A stretch of 19,537 nt of DNA from Mailhella sp. (GTDB lineage: Bacteria; Desulfobacterota; Desulfovibrionia; Desulfovibrionales; Desulfovibrionaceae), in the NCBI GenBank assembly GCA_020024815.1, contig JAHHTE010000021.1, positions 1-19,537 on the forward strand, read 5' to 3'. The notes beneath the pieces are model-generated. The model worked only from the letters and a program-made list of their open reading frames with translations. It was not told the origin of the DNA and ran no database searches. The translations under genes and the position numbers were made by a program. Position 1 is the first letter of the stretch, and every line of letters begins with the position of its first letter. This document shows, in pieces, positions 12,656 through 19,537 of this stretch.

Positions 12656-14047
12656 GTGTATGGTATGAATAGAAAAGATATGGATAATGATTGGCTTTTT
12701 GCAAGATGTCGTGAAGTGCAAGAAAATCCTAATAATCATTTAGATTTATGGGCAAGAGAACATTATAAATCAACTATTATTACTATTGGGTTAACTATTC
12801 AAAATATTTTGGTAAATCCAAATATTACCGTAGGAATTTTTAGCCATACAAGACCCATTGCAAAGGCATTTTTACGGCAAATTAAAAGAGAATGGGAAAC
12901 AAATCTTGTATTGCAAGCGTATTTTCCTTTTATTGCACCTCCTGAAAAAAGTGAATCACGCACAAGAACATGGAGTGAAGATGGAGGCCTTATTGTTCGT
13001 AGGGATGGAAATCCCAAAGAAGCAACACTTGAAGCTTGGGGTTTAGTGGACGGTCAACCAACAGGAAAGCATTTTAGCTTACTTATTTATGATGATGTTG
13101 TAACTTTGGAATCTGTTACAACACCAGAACAAATAAAAAAAACAACAGATGCATGGCGTTTATCCTTAAATCTTGGAGCAAGAGAAGGGCATATTCGCAT
13201 GATTGGTACACGCTATCACGCGTCAGATACATATCATTTAATTATGGAGCAAGGCAGTGTTTTACCTCGTATTCATTCTGCTACAAAAGACGGGCAAACC
13301 AATGGAAAAGCCGTGTTTTTAGATGATGAAGTATTAAAGAAAAAACGCCGTGATATGGGGGCTTATGTTTTTGCGTGTCAGATGTTGCAAAATCCTTTAG
13401 CTGATAATGCTATGGGTTTTAAAAAAGAATGGTTTCAAACTTTGCCAAGTGATACAAAAACTAATTTTGGACAAAGTATGAATAGGTATATTTTAGTTGA
13501 TCCAGCCTCAAGTAAAAAAGAGGGATCAGATTATACGTCTATGTGGGTAATTGGACTAAATCATGATGGTTTTTATTATGTTTTAGATGGGGTGCATGAT
13601 AGGTTAGCACTCCATGAACGAGCAGAAGCACTATTTTCATTGCATAGAAAACATAGACCATTGGCAGTAGGTTATGAACAATACGGCATACAAGCAGATA
13701 TTGAGCATATTAAATATCGTATGGAACACGAAAATTATCGTTTTTCCATTATTGCCTTAGGTGGGCAAATGGCAAAAACGGATAGAATACGCCGTCTTGT
13801 GCCTATTTTTGAGCAAGGGCGTATGTGGTTTCCTCATAAACTTGTAACTATGAAAACAGATAGAACTGTTTCAGATATTGTGCAAGATTTTTATAAAAAT
13901 GAATTTCTTAATTTTCCTGTGGCAGAACATGATGATATGCTTGATTGTCTTTCACGAATTTTAGATAGTAAACTAGGGGCTGTTTTTCCTGTTTCACAAG
14001 AAATACAAAATAATTTTTCTGGGGAAATGTTTTTTTCAAGCTTTTAA
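12656..14047 (+). CDS. phage terminase large subunit
   Basis: From the first normal start (GTG 12656) this is 463 residues. It packages phage DNA: an N-terminal ATPase drives translocation and a C-terminal RNase H-like nuclease cuts concatemers. The phosphate-binding loop is WAREHYKST (Lys38-Ser39-Thr40), the Walker B-like segment LLIYDDVV has Asp146/Asp147, and TRYH follows. Nuclease acidic residues are Asp282 (ILVDPASS), the Glu of GYEQYG and Asp426/427 (HDDMLD). The frame is open upstream to 12500 and encodes LLAYDLFYLLVYGMNRKDMD, a segment that terminases of this BPP-1-like group normally have before DWLFARCRE. No ATG, GTG or TTG exists in that extension, and no Shine-Dalgarno precedes 12656. 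The real product therefore probably starts in the small ORF upstream through a frameshift. Confidence 0.9.
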   Translation: MYGMNRKDMDNDWLFARCREVQENPNNHLDLWAREHYKSTIITIGLTIQNILVNPNITVGIFSHTRPIAKAFLRQIKREWETNLVLQAYFPFIAPPEKSESRTRTWSEDGGLIVRRDGNPKEATLEAWGLVDGQPTGKHFSLLIYDDVVTLESVTTPEQIKKTTDAWRLSLNLGAREGHIRMIGTRYHASDTYHLIMEQGSVLPRIHSATKDGQTNGKAVFLDDEVLKKKRRDMGAYVFACQMLQNPLADNAMGFKKEWFQTLPSDTKTNFGQSMNRYILVDPASSKKEGSDYTSMWVIGLNHDGFYYVLDGVHDRLALHERAEALFSLHRKHRPLAVGYEQYGIQADIEHIKYRMEHENYRFSIIALGGQMAKTDRIRRLVPIFEQGRMWFPHKLVTMKTDRTVSDIVQDFYKNEFLNFPVAEHDDMLDCLSRILDSKLGAVFPVSQEIQNNFSGEMFFSSF

Positions 14048-14065
14048 TTATTTTTTGTAAGTAAT

Positions 14066-14602
14066 ATGAAAAAAAATACCTATCAAACCCTTTGGGTAAA
14101 AAATATATCCAAAGAAGTAATTTATAATTTTTGGCAACAATTTCAAGAAGATAAACTTAATAAAATTTTGTTTTTTGATGGTGAAATGCAGGATTTTACA
14201 GAGTTTTATACTTGGCTTTTGGCAAAGGATAAAGATGTACGTTTTGTAGCTAATATAGAGGGGGTCATAAAAGCTATGTATTGGCTCAATAACCCATTAG
14301 GGAAAAGCGTGATGATACATTTTTGTTTTTTGAAAAAAGCCTTTCAAGAGCAAGAGGCAATAGGGTTTTATGTGGTGAAAAGTTTGCTTTTATGTAGGGA
14401 TAGCAAACAAAATTATGTTCTTTCTGCCCTTATTGGGATTACACCAAAACCCTATCGCCATGCTCTACAATTTATCAAAAAACTTGGTTTTGAACAAAAA
14501 GCTGAAATTCCTGAATTATGTTATTTTGCAAGGAAAAATAAATATATAACGGGAGTAGTAAGTGTTTTACAAAAAGAACAAATAACAAATGTTTTTGATT
14601 AG
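14066..14602 (+). CDS. GNAT-like acetyltransferase fold protein of phage type
   Basis: 178 residues, 18 bases after the terminase. The size and the pattern of the second half suit the GNAT fold: a hydrophobic strand FVANIEGVIKAMYWL, a central MIHFCFLKKAF, a helix, the strand LSALIGITP, then HALQFIKKLGFEQ, the usual GNAT motif-B-like ending. A clear acetyl-CoA loop (Q/RxxGxG/A) is not visible, so catalytic activity is uncertain. Similar small proteins sit between terminase and portal in podovirus-like prophages, as I recall, and their role is not known to me. The ATG at 14066 has GTAAG in front, a weak ribosome binding site. Confidence 0.55.
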   Translation: MKKNTYQTLWVKNISKEVIYNFWQQFQEDKLNKILFFDGEMQDFTEFYTWLLAKDKDVRFVANIEGVIKAMYWLNNPLGKSVMIHFCFLKKAFQEQEAIGFYVVKSLLLCRDSKQNYVLSALIGITPKPYRHALQFIKKLGFEQKAEIPELCYFARKNKYITGVVSVLQKEQITNVFD

Positions 14603-14637
14603 TTAGGGAATATTTTCAATTTATTCATCATTATTAA

Positions 14638-14666
14638 ATTTTGTTTTTTGATAATAAAAACAAAAT
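14638..14666. repeat. 11-bp A/T-rich inverted repeat
   Basis: ATTTTGTTTTT (14638-14648) and AAAAACAAAAT (14656-14666) are perfect complements with a 7-base loop, 36 bases after the GNAT-like gene. The stem has one G-C pair, so it would be weak as a terminator. It may reduce read-through into the next gene, which has its own strong ribosome binding site. Confidence 0.35.
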
Positions 14667-14759
14667 AGCTGCAATGTAATAGTATTAGAAAAAACATACA
14701 ATAAAATTAATATGGAAGTACCCTCTATTTAGGGCGTGTTTCCAAAAAGGAGGTTTTTT

Positions 14760-14981
14760 ATGGGTGGTGGTGGAAAAAGACCAAATCCAATGCCAGCTCC
14801 AGCTGCAGTGGAAGTACCAGCTCCAATGCCAACAATGGCAGATGAATCTGTAAAACAAGCAGGTGATGAAGAAAGAAGACGTAGAGCAAATGCCGTAGGA
14901 CATTCTGATACAGTTCTTACAGGTGGAAGTGGCTTAGCTACAACAGCAAATACGGATAAAAAGACTTTATTAGGTGGCTAA
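14760..14981 (+). CDS. small Gly/Pro-rich phage protein upstream of portal
   Basis: 73 residues starting MGGGGKRPNPMPAPAAVEVP. A Gly/Pro/Ala-rich N-terminus is followed by a charged helix (EERRRRAN) and a tail with TVLTGGSGL and a final TLLGG. Short proteins with an ending like GGxGL...KTLLG are common near portal genes in podoviruses, and the function is unknown to me. The start is set by AAGGAGG (14747-14753) six bases before the ATG at 14760, a better choice than the in-frame ATG at 14736. It is more GC-rich than its neighbours. It ends 11 bases before the portal gene. Confidence 0.75.
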   Translation: MGGGGKRPNPMPAPAAVEVPAPMPTMADESVKQAGDEERRRRANAVGHSDTVLTGGSGLATTANTDKKTLLGG

Positions 14982-14992
14982 TTGGTGGAAAT

Positions 14993-15412
14993 ATGGAAAT
15001 AGATACAGTTCGCCATGTGCTACGGCGTTTTCGTGAGCTTGAAAAAGAGAGGCGTACTTGGGAGGCACAATGGCAAGAAATAATTGAACTTATGCTTCCA
15101 AATAAAGGTAAATGGTCAGAAGAAAGCCATAATAAAGGCACAAAAAAACATGGGAATATTGTAGACTCCACAGCTCTTTATGCTTTGCGAATTTTAGCAG
15201 CTGGTATGCATGGGGGACTTAGTTCGCCAGCTCGTCCTTGGTTTCGTTTTTCTTTGAAAGATAAAGAATTAGAAAATGCAGAAGGCATTGGCAAATGGTT
15301 ACAAGATACGCAAGAACGTGTTCATGCTGTTTTATCTGGATCAAATTTTTATCCTACTGTTCATGCTCATTATGCAGAACTTTTGCAGCCATTGGTACAG
15401 CGTGTTTTTTAA
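14993..15412 (+). CDS. portal (head-tail connector) protein, N-terminal part; frameshifted
   Basis: 139 residues up to a TAA at 15410-15412. The sequence matches the N-terminus of podovirus head-to-tail connectors (PF12236-like): an Arg/Glu-rich first helix (RRFRELEKERRTWEAQW), IIELMLPNKGKW, and the hallmark LAAGMHGGLSSPARPWFRF. These proteins form the dodecameric ring at the capsid vertex through which DNA is packaged. The last residues in this frame (PLVQRVF) do not fit the family, whereas the frame one base back reads FAAIGTACFLIEED, which does. One extra T in the run at 15381-15384 would restore a single protein of 554 residues, the usual length. The start follows GGTGGA. Confidence 0.85.
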   Translation: MEIDTVRHVLRRFRELEKERRTWEAQWQEIIELMLPNKGKWSEESHNKGTKKHGNIVDSTALYALRILAAGMHGGLSSPARPWFRFSLKDKELENAEGIGKWLQDTQERVHAVLSGSNFYPTVHAHYAELLQPLVQRVF

Positions 15413-16656
15413 TTGAAGAAGACCAAGATGAAGTAATACGGTGCAGAAATCTTACCGTAGGGGAATATTATCTTGATTGCGACGCAAAGGGACGTGTAGA
15501 TACATTATATAGAAAAATGAGTATGACGCCACGTCAAATAGAACAGCGTTTTCCCTCATGTCCTCAATATATTAAGGATTTAGTGCAACAAGATAGCTTG
15601 AAAACATTTACTCTTATTCATGCTATTGAGTCACGCAAAAATTATAATCTTGATAAAATTGACGGTAAAAGTCGGCGTTATGCGTCGTATTATGTTTTGC
15701 TAGGGCAAGGGAATTTTCTTTTAGAAGAAGGTGGTTATGAGGAATTTCCTGCTTGTTGTCCACGTTGGGACGTAACAGGGCAAGATGTGTATGGCAGAGG
15801 GCCAGGAATGGACGCTTTACCAGATGTGAATATGTTGCAACGTATGCGAAAAGACGGATTAGAAGCTTTAGAATTGGAAATAAAACCACCTATGAATGTT
15901 TCAAATTCCTTAAGAAATCAAGGTGGGCAATTTTCTTTGCGTCCTGGTTTTGCAAATTTTGTGGATACTAATGCCCAAATGCCAGCAATTACCCCAACCT
16001 ATCAAGTAAGGGCGAATTTACAAGCTCTTGACGCGTATTTGCAACAAATACGCCAACAAATAGGCGAGCATTTTTACAAAGATTTATTTTTGCTTTTGAC
16101 GCAAAGTGATAAACGCATGACAGCAACAGAAGTTTATGAAAGAAATGCAGAAAAATTGCTTATGCTTGGTCCTACGCTTGAAAGACTAAGAAGTGAATTG
16201 TTTCAACCCCTTATCCAAAGAGTTTTGGGCATTATGAAACGCTATGGCAAAATATTGCCTGTACCTCCCCTTTTAGCTGGTCGGGAATGGGAAATAGAAA
16301 TGCAATCAGCTTTAGCCTTAGCACAAAAAAGTACAGATATAGCAGCCATAGAAAGCATAACGTATTTTGCTGGCAATTTAGCACAAATTAATCCTGAAGT
16401 TTTAGACAATTTAGATATTGATGAAATGCTTATTCATAATGCAAAACTTCTTGGTGTGCCTTTATCCCTTTTACGGGGAAAAGATAAGGTTTTTGCTATT
16501 CGTGAACAAAGAAAGCAAGAAAACGAAAAGCAAATGCAAGAGCAAAAAACTTGGCAAATGCTAGAAAAGGGTGTGCAAACAGCAAAAACCATGAGTGAGG
16601 TAAATCTTGATTCCAATAATTTAGCACAAAAAGTATTGGAACAAGTCACAAAATAA
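15382..16656 (+). CDS. portal (head-tail connector) protein, C-terminal part; frameshifted
   Basis: This frame carries the rest of the connector: FAAIGTACFLIEED, then TVGEYYLDCDAKGRVDTLYRKMSMT, and the family signature WDVTGQDVYGRGPGMDALPDVNMLQRM, followed by a long helical C-terminus. The frame is also open upstream to an ATG at 15295, but residues encoded there (MVTRYARTCSCCF...) are an out-of-frame reading of the N-terminal part and are not real. No ribosome binding site is seen for a separate start near 15382. Without frameshifting or a sequence correction, this half would not be made at its proper length, and the prophage would lack a functional portal. Confidence 0.85.
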   Translation, partial: FAAIGTACFLIEEDQDEVIRCRNLTVGEYYLDCDAKGRVDTLYRKMSMTPRQIEQRFPSCPQYIKDLVQQDSLKTFTLIHAIESRKNYNLDKIDGKSRRYASYYVLLGQGNFLLEEGGYEEFPACCPRWDVTGQDVYGRGPGMDALPDVNMLQRMRKDGLEALELEIKPPMNVSNSLRNQGGQFSLRPGFANFVDTNAQMPAITPTYQVRANLQALDAYLQQIRQQIGEHFYKDLFLLLTQSDKRMTATEVYERNAEKLLMLGPTLERLRSELFQPLIQRVLGIMKRYGKILPVPPLLAGREWEIEMQSALALAQKSTDIAAIESITYFAGNLAQINPEVLDNLDIDEMLIHNAKLLGVPLSLLRGKDKVFAIREQRKQENEKQMQEQKTWQMLEKGVQTAKTMSEVNLDSNNLAQKVLEQVTK

Positions 16657-16677
16657 ATGGTATTTTGAGGAAAAAAT

Positions 16678-16980
16678 ATGTCTAAAGATTTTTGGCAAGA
16701 ACCATATAAAAAAGACCAATTAGCAAAAAATTCTCAAGAAAACAAACAGATAGAACATGATGAATTACAAAAAGATTTACAATTTTTATTAGAAAGCCCA
16801 CAAGGAAAGCGTTTTATAAAAGCACTTTTTCAATCTACCCATGTTTTTGAATCCATGCCTATTGGCAATAAAGAATGGTATGCATGGCACGAAGGGCGAA
16901 GAAGTATAGGATTAATGCTTTATCATCGTGTGCTTGCGTTAGGAATAAACTATTTAATGCCTTTACAAGGAGAAGATTAA
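16678..16980 (+). CDS. Bbp19-like phage protein
   Basis: 100 residues, with GAGG seven bases before the ATG. The core reads LQFLLESPQGKRFIKALFQSTHVFE followed by WHEGRRSIGLMLYHRVL. This matches, from memory, the small Bbp19-type proteins of BPP-1-like phages (pattern: GRRfl...l...f.......eGrRnvG..L). Its role is not established to my knowledge. It is found between portal and scaffold, consistent with head assembly. Its stop TAA overlaps the next ATG by one base (TAATG), so the two genes are translationally coupled. Confidence 0.65.
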   Translation: MSKDFWQEPYKKDQLAKNSQENKQIEHDELQKDLQFLLESPQGKRFIKALFQSTHVFESMPIGNKEWYAWHEGRRSIGLMLYHRVLALGINYLMPLQGED

Positions 16981-17696
16981 TGGCAGATCAAGGAACAGAA
17001 ATTATTATTAGAAATACAAAAAACGAAACAGGGACAAATAATGCAACACAAAATCTTGCAAATACAACTCCCCCAGTAACGCAACATTTATCGCAAAGCC
17101 AAGCCACAGCTCAAAAGGAGCAATTAGTCAATACAATGGCACAAAGCCTTGCAACGCAAGCTCCAGAAATGGCACAAAAAGAAGTTTTGCAAAATTTAGG
17201 TATGCAAACATTATTGACTGCCCAAGCTTTAAACTCCCCTGCTGATTATGTTTTTCATTTTGCACCTGAAACTATGGTTGATAAAGGGCTTGTTGCTGAT
17301 TTCCAAAATTTTGCTTTTGAGCAAAAAATGAGTTTAGAAAATGCACGTCTTATGGCAAAATTTTATGAAAATTATGTGCAGAATCAAAGTAAAAAACAAC
17401 TTGAAGAACAAACAAGGCTTTTAGAAAATATGAAAAAAGCTTGTGAAGCTGACAGTGAATACGGTGGTTCAAGTTTTTATGATAATATGCAATATGCAAG
17501 AGCTGCAATTTTACGTTTTGATGATGGTTCGCTTGCTAAAATCCTCAATGAAACAGGTTTTGGCTCACACCCTGAAGTTGTGCGTTTTATGTACCGTGTG
17601 GGAAAAGCCTTAGCAGAGCCAGCTATGCCTAAAGCAAAAGAACAAATTGAAGATATTTCCGTTGCAGAACTTTTTTATCCAAGCATGAAAAAATAA
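16980..17696 (+). CDS. putative capsid scaffolding protein
   Basis: 238 residues, starting at the ATG that overlaps the preceding stop, with GGAG at 16969-16972. A disordered Asn/Thr/Gln-rich N-terminus (residues 1-60) leads to a long helical region with predicted coiled-coil character (FYENYVQNQSKKQLEEQTRL) and a C-terminal part with GSHPEVVRFMYRVGKAL. Acidic, helical proteins with the GNHPE-VRF-like ending directly before the major capsid gene are typical scaffold-type proteins in podoviruses. No protease motif is evident. The assignment rests mainly on position and composition. The 215 bases that follow are T-rich and contain only a small inverted repeat (AATAAG/CTTATT, 17833-17846). Confidence 0.6.
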   Translation: MADQGTEIIIRNTKNETGTNNATQNLANTTPPVTQHLSQSQATAQKEQLVNTMAQSLATQAPEMAQKEVLQNLGMQTLLTAQALNSPADYVFHFAPETMVDKGLVADFQNFAFEQKMSLENARLMAKFYENYVQNQSKKQLEEQTRLLENMKKACEADSEYGGSSFYDNMQYARAAILRFDDGSLAKILNETGFGSHPEVVRFMYRVGKALAEPAMPKAKEQIEDISVAELFYPSMKK

Positions 17697-17911
17697 GTAT
17701 TTTTCTTATCAAATTCTTCTCAGAAATTTTTTAGTAACATATTATTTTGTAAGTTTTTTATTAATAATCTTTCTAATTTTTAATCTTTATATCCTTTTTA
17801 TTTCTTTTGTTTATTTTTATTTTTCTAATAAAAATAAGGTCTTATTGCTTTGTCAAAAAATGGATAAAGGATAATTTATTAGAAAAAATGAGTTCATTAT
17901 AAGGAGAAAAT

Positions 17912-18907
17912 ATGGCAAATGCAGTAACATTAATTGACGCAGCAAGACGTTTTGACAGTACAGGAAAAATTGCAAAACTTGTTGAAATTATGGAGCAAAC
18001 CAACGAAGTTTTAGAAGACGCTCTATGGCTTGAGGGTAATTTACCAACAGGACATAGAACAACAATACGCACAGGTTTACCCTCTGCTACATGGCGTTTA
18101 TTAAATTATGGTGTGCAACCAAGCAAAAGCACGACAAAAAGTGTTGATGATACTTGCGGAATGTTGGAAGCATACGCAGAAGTAGATAAATCCCTTGCTG
18201 ATTTAAATGGTGCAAGTGCTGATTGGCGAATGAGCGAAGAAGCTGGCTTTGTGGAAGCCATGAACCAAGAAATGGCAAAAACTCTTTTCTATGGTAACAC
18301 TCATGAAGAACCTCAAAAATTTATGGGACTTAGTCCACGTTATAATGCGTTATCTGGCTTTGATAGTGCCGAAAATGTGTTAAATTTTGGTGGTTCTGGC
18401 AATAAAAATACGTCCATTTGGCTTTGTGGTTGGGGTGAAAATACCTTGCACGGAATTTTCCCAAAAGGCTCACAAGCAGGTTTGCAAATTAAAGATTTAG
18501 GGGAACAAACATTGCTTGATGATAATGGCGGACATTATCAAGGTTACCGTAGCCATTTTAAATGGGATTGTGGTTTGTCTTTGCGTGATTGGCGTTATGC
18601 TGTGCGTATTTGCAATATTGATACAAGCACTTTTAGTAATATTATTACAGGAAAAACCCAAAACGCAGGCACAAATCTTATTCGTCTTATGATTGCAGCT
18701 GCAAATAAAATTCCGTCTGCTAATAAAGCTAAAATGGCGTGGTATATGAATCGCGAAGTAAAAACAATTCTGGATATTATGGCAATGGAAAAAGCCAATG
18801 TACAACTTTCTATTGAACAAATTGAAGGAAAACCAGTAACCCATTTCTTAGGTATGCCTATTCGTCGTGTGGACGCATTAAGAAATGATGAACAAGCATT
18901 AGTATAG
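17912..18907 (+). CDS. major capsid protein, BPP-1 (Bbp17)/GP7-like
   Basis: 331 residues; forms the icosahedral shell, expected HK97 fold. Recognisable family segments, in order: GNLPTGHRTTIRTGLPSATWR, NYGVQPSKSTT, DTCGMLEAYAEVDKSLADLNG, EAMNQEMAKTLFYGN, FMGLSPRYNALSG, the strand NTSIWLCGWGENTLHGIFPKG, HFKWDCGLSLRDWRYAVRI, and a final EGKPVTHFLGMPIRRVDAL. AAGGAG (17901-17906) lies five bases before the ATG, a strong site suited to high expression. It is separated from the scaffold by 215 bases and from the cement gene by a perfect 40-bp palindrome, so its transcript may be bounded or processed apart from its neighbours. Confidence 0.92.
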   Translation: MANAVTLIDAARRFDSTGKIAKLVEIMEQTNEVLEDALWLEGNLPTGHRTTIRTGLPSATWRLLNYGVQPSKSTTKSVDDTCGMLEAYAEVDKSLADLNGASADWRMSEEAGFVEAMNQEMAKTLFYGNTHEEPQKFMGLSPRYNALSGFDSAENVLNFGGSGNKNTSIWLCGWGENTLHGIFPKGSQAGLQIKDLGEQTLLDDNGGHYQGYRSHFKWDCGLSLRDWRYAVRICNIDTSTFSNIITGKTQNAGTNLIRLMIAAANKIPSANKAKMAWYMNREVKTILDIMAMEKANVQLSIEQIEGKPVTHFLGMPIRRVDALRNDEQALV

Positions 18908-18920
18908 TTTTTTTGTTTTT

Positions 18921-18960
18921 TTCTAGGGGAAAACTTTTTATAAAAAGTTTTCCCCTAGAA
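18921..18960. terminator. perfect 40-bp palindrome after the capsid gene
   Basis: The left arm 18921-18940 (TTCTAGGGGAAAACTTTTTA) and right arm 18941-18960 are exact reverse complements with no spacer. It belongs to the GGGGAA/TTCCCC hairpin family. The bases after it (CCCCTTTCAAAAATTTTT) have no immediate T run, so it may act as a partial terminator or as an RNA processing or stability element rather than a strict stop. Confidence 0.6.
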
Positions 18961-19084
18961 CCCCTTTCAAAAATTTTTAATAGAGTGTGTTTTTTGGTTA
19001 TTTATACTTACTTGTATCATCAAGATTTATAAAAATAAAAGATAGTTATGTGTTTTTTTAACACACGCAAAAGAGGTAAAAAAT

Positions 19085-19474
19085 ATGTATATAGATAAAG
19101 AATTAATGTTTTCACAAAATCAAAAAATTACTGCCACAGCAAGCTCAACAAATATTATTAACCTTGAAAATACAGAAGGACAGGGAATGCCCGTATATCC
19201 TTTTGTGCAAGTTGTAGAATCTTTTGCTGGATTAACTTCTCTTACTGTGCATATTCAAAGTGCTAAAAAAGAAACTACACCAAATGACGGGGATTTTACT
19301 ACTATTATGAGTAGTAAAAAATATACAGTACAAGAATTAACAAAAACACAAAGTATTGGTTTTGGCTCTTTGCCTTCTTTATCTGGTAATTATTTGCGTA
19401 TTAAATACGAAGTAGAAGGTACAGCAACAAAAGGTGCTATAACAGCAGGTATTGCTTTGGATAAACAAGCATAA
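19085..19474 (+). CDS. Bbp16-like capsid cement (decoration) protein
   Basis: 129 residues, beta-rich, no membrane segment. The start MYIDKELMFSQNQKITATASSTNIINL fits the Bbp16 family pattern (initial Asp, LFSD-like segment, Q.vTatA.StN.idL), and the middle LTVHIQSAKKE and end YLRIKYEVEG...GAITAGIALD also fit. In BPP-1 the Bbp16 protein binds the outside of the capsid and stabilises it. The gene follows the major capsid gene, as in BPP-1. AGAGG lies about eight bases before the ATG. A small hairpin (TGTGTT at 19049-19054 with AACACA at 19060-19065) precedes the ribosome binding site. Confidence 0.8.
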   Translation: MYIDKELMFSQNQKITATASSTNIINLENTEGQGMPVYPFVQVVESFAGLTSLTVHIQSAKKETTPNDGDFTTIMSSKKYTVQELTKTQSIGFGSLPSLSGNYLRIKYEVEGTATKGAITAGIALDKQA

Positions 19475-19483
19475 AGGATAGTT

Positions 19484-19501
19484 AGGGGGATTTATCCCCC
19501 T
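19484..19501 (+). terminator. rho-independent terminator after the cement gene
   Basis: AGGGGGA (19484-19490), loop TTTA and TCCCCCT (19495-19501) form a GC-rich hairpin followed by TTGCTT. The remaining bases (CCCC 19508-19511 and GGGG 19519-19522) may form a second, weaker hairpin before the window ends. Confidence 0.65.
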
Positions 19502-19537
19502 TTGCTTCCCCTTGTAACGGGGTCTTAGGGGAGGTAT

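Noticed and set aside
15295..15381. N-terminal extension of the second portal frame from the ATG at 15295
   Set aside because: It encodes a Cys-rich sequence that is the out-of-frame reading of the genuine portal N-terminal part.
17845..17875. Promoter before the capsid gene (TTGCTT or TTGTCA with GATAAT)
   Set aside because: Spacers of 19 and 14 bp with imperfect -35 boxes are not convincing.

Overview
The window is AT-rich DNA from what looks like a Gram-negative, Desulfovibrionaceae-like bacterium carrying a podovirus-type prophage. The host assignment is an inference. It rests on the AT-rich coding style, a GlnRS of the proteobacterial type, an autotransporter with a long signal peptide of a kind I associate with Desulfovibrionaceae, and recurrent intergenic hairpins of the form AAGGGGAA..TTTTT..AAAAA..TTCCCCTT that resemble terminators I recall from that family. 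No rRNA, tRNA, CRISPR array, transposase or integrase was seen.

Left part (1-5773). The 3' end of an unrecognised gene is followed by a sigma70-like promoter, a 16-bp site one base away from the consensus chromosomal parS sequence, and a YbjJ-like MFS transporter. A two-gene unit follows: an AlgI-like MBOAT O-acyltransferase and, 12 bases later, a large membrane-anchored protein that carries both an SGNH hydrolase domain and an esterase-D-like alpha/beta hydrolase domain. Together they look like a cell-envelope glycan acylation and editing module.

Middle part (5774-10900). A classical autotransporter (975 aa) is preceded by a promoter whose whole -35/-10 spacer is a TA dinucleotide tract, the architecture of a phase-variable promoter. 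It converges on glnS (minus strand), and the interval between them holds three hairpins or palindromes.

Right part (11200-19537). This is a morphogenesis module like that of Bordetella phage BPP-1: a T4-lysozyme-like protein with an altered catalytic triad and a large insertion, a small ORF, the large terminase, a GNAT-like protein, a small Gly/Pro-rich protein, the portal (head-tail connector), a Bbp19-like protein, a scaffold-like protein, the major capsid protein and a Bbp16-like capsid cement protein. The order matches packaging followed by head assembly. Two genes are in two frames. The terminase N-terminus is reachable only by a -1 shift from the small upstream ORF, at a site with two slippery heptamers, and the portal is broken by an apparent one-base loss in a T run. 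These could be programmed frameshifting (terminase), prophage decay, or homopolymer errors in the assembly. The tail genes, and any integrase or diversity-generating retroelement, would lie beyond the window.
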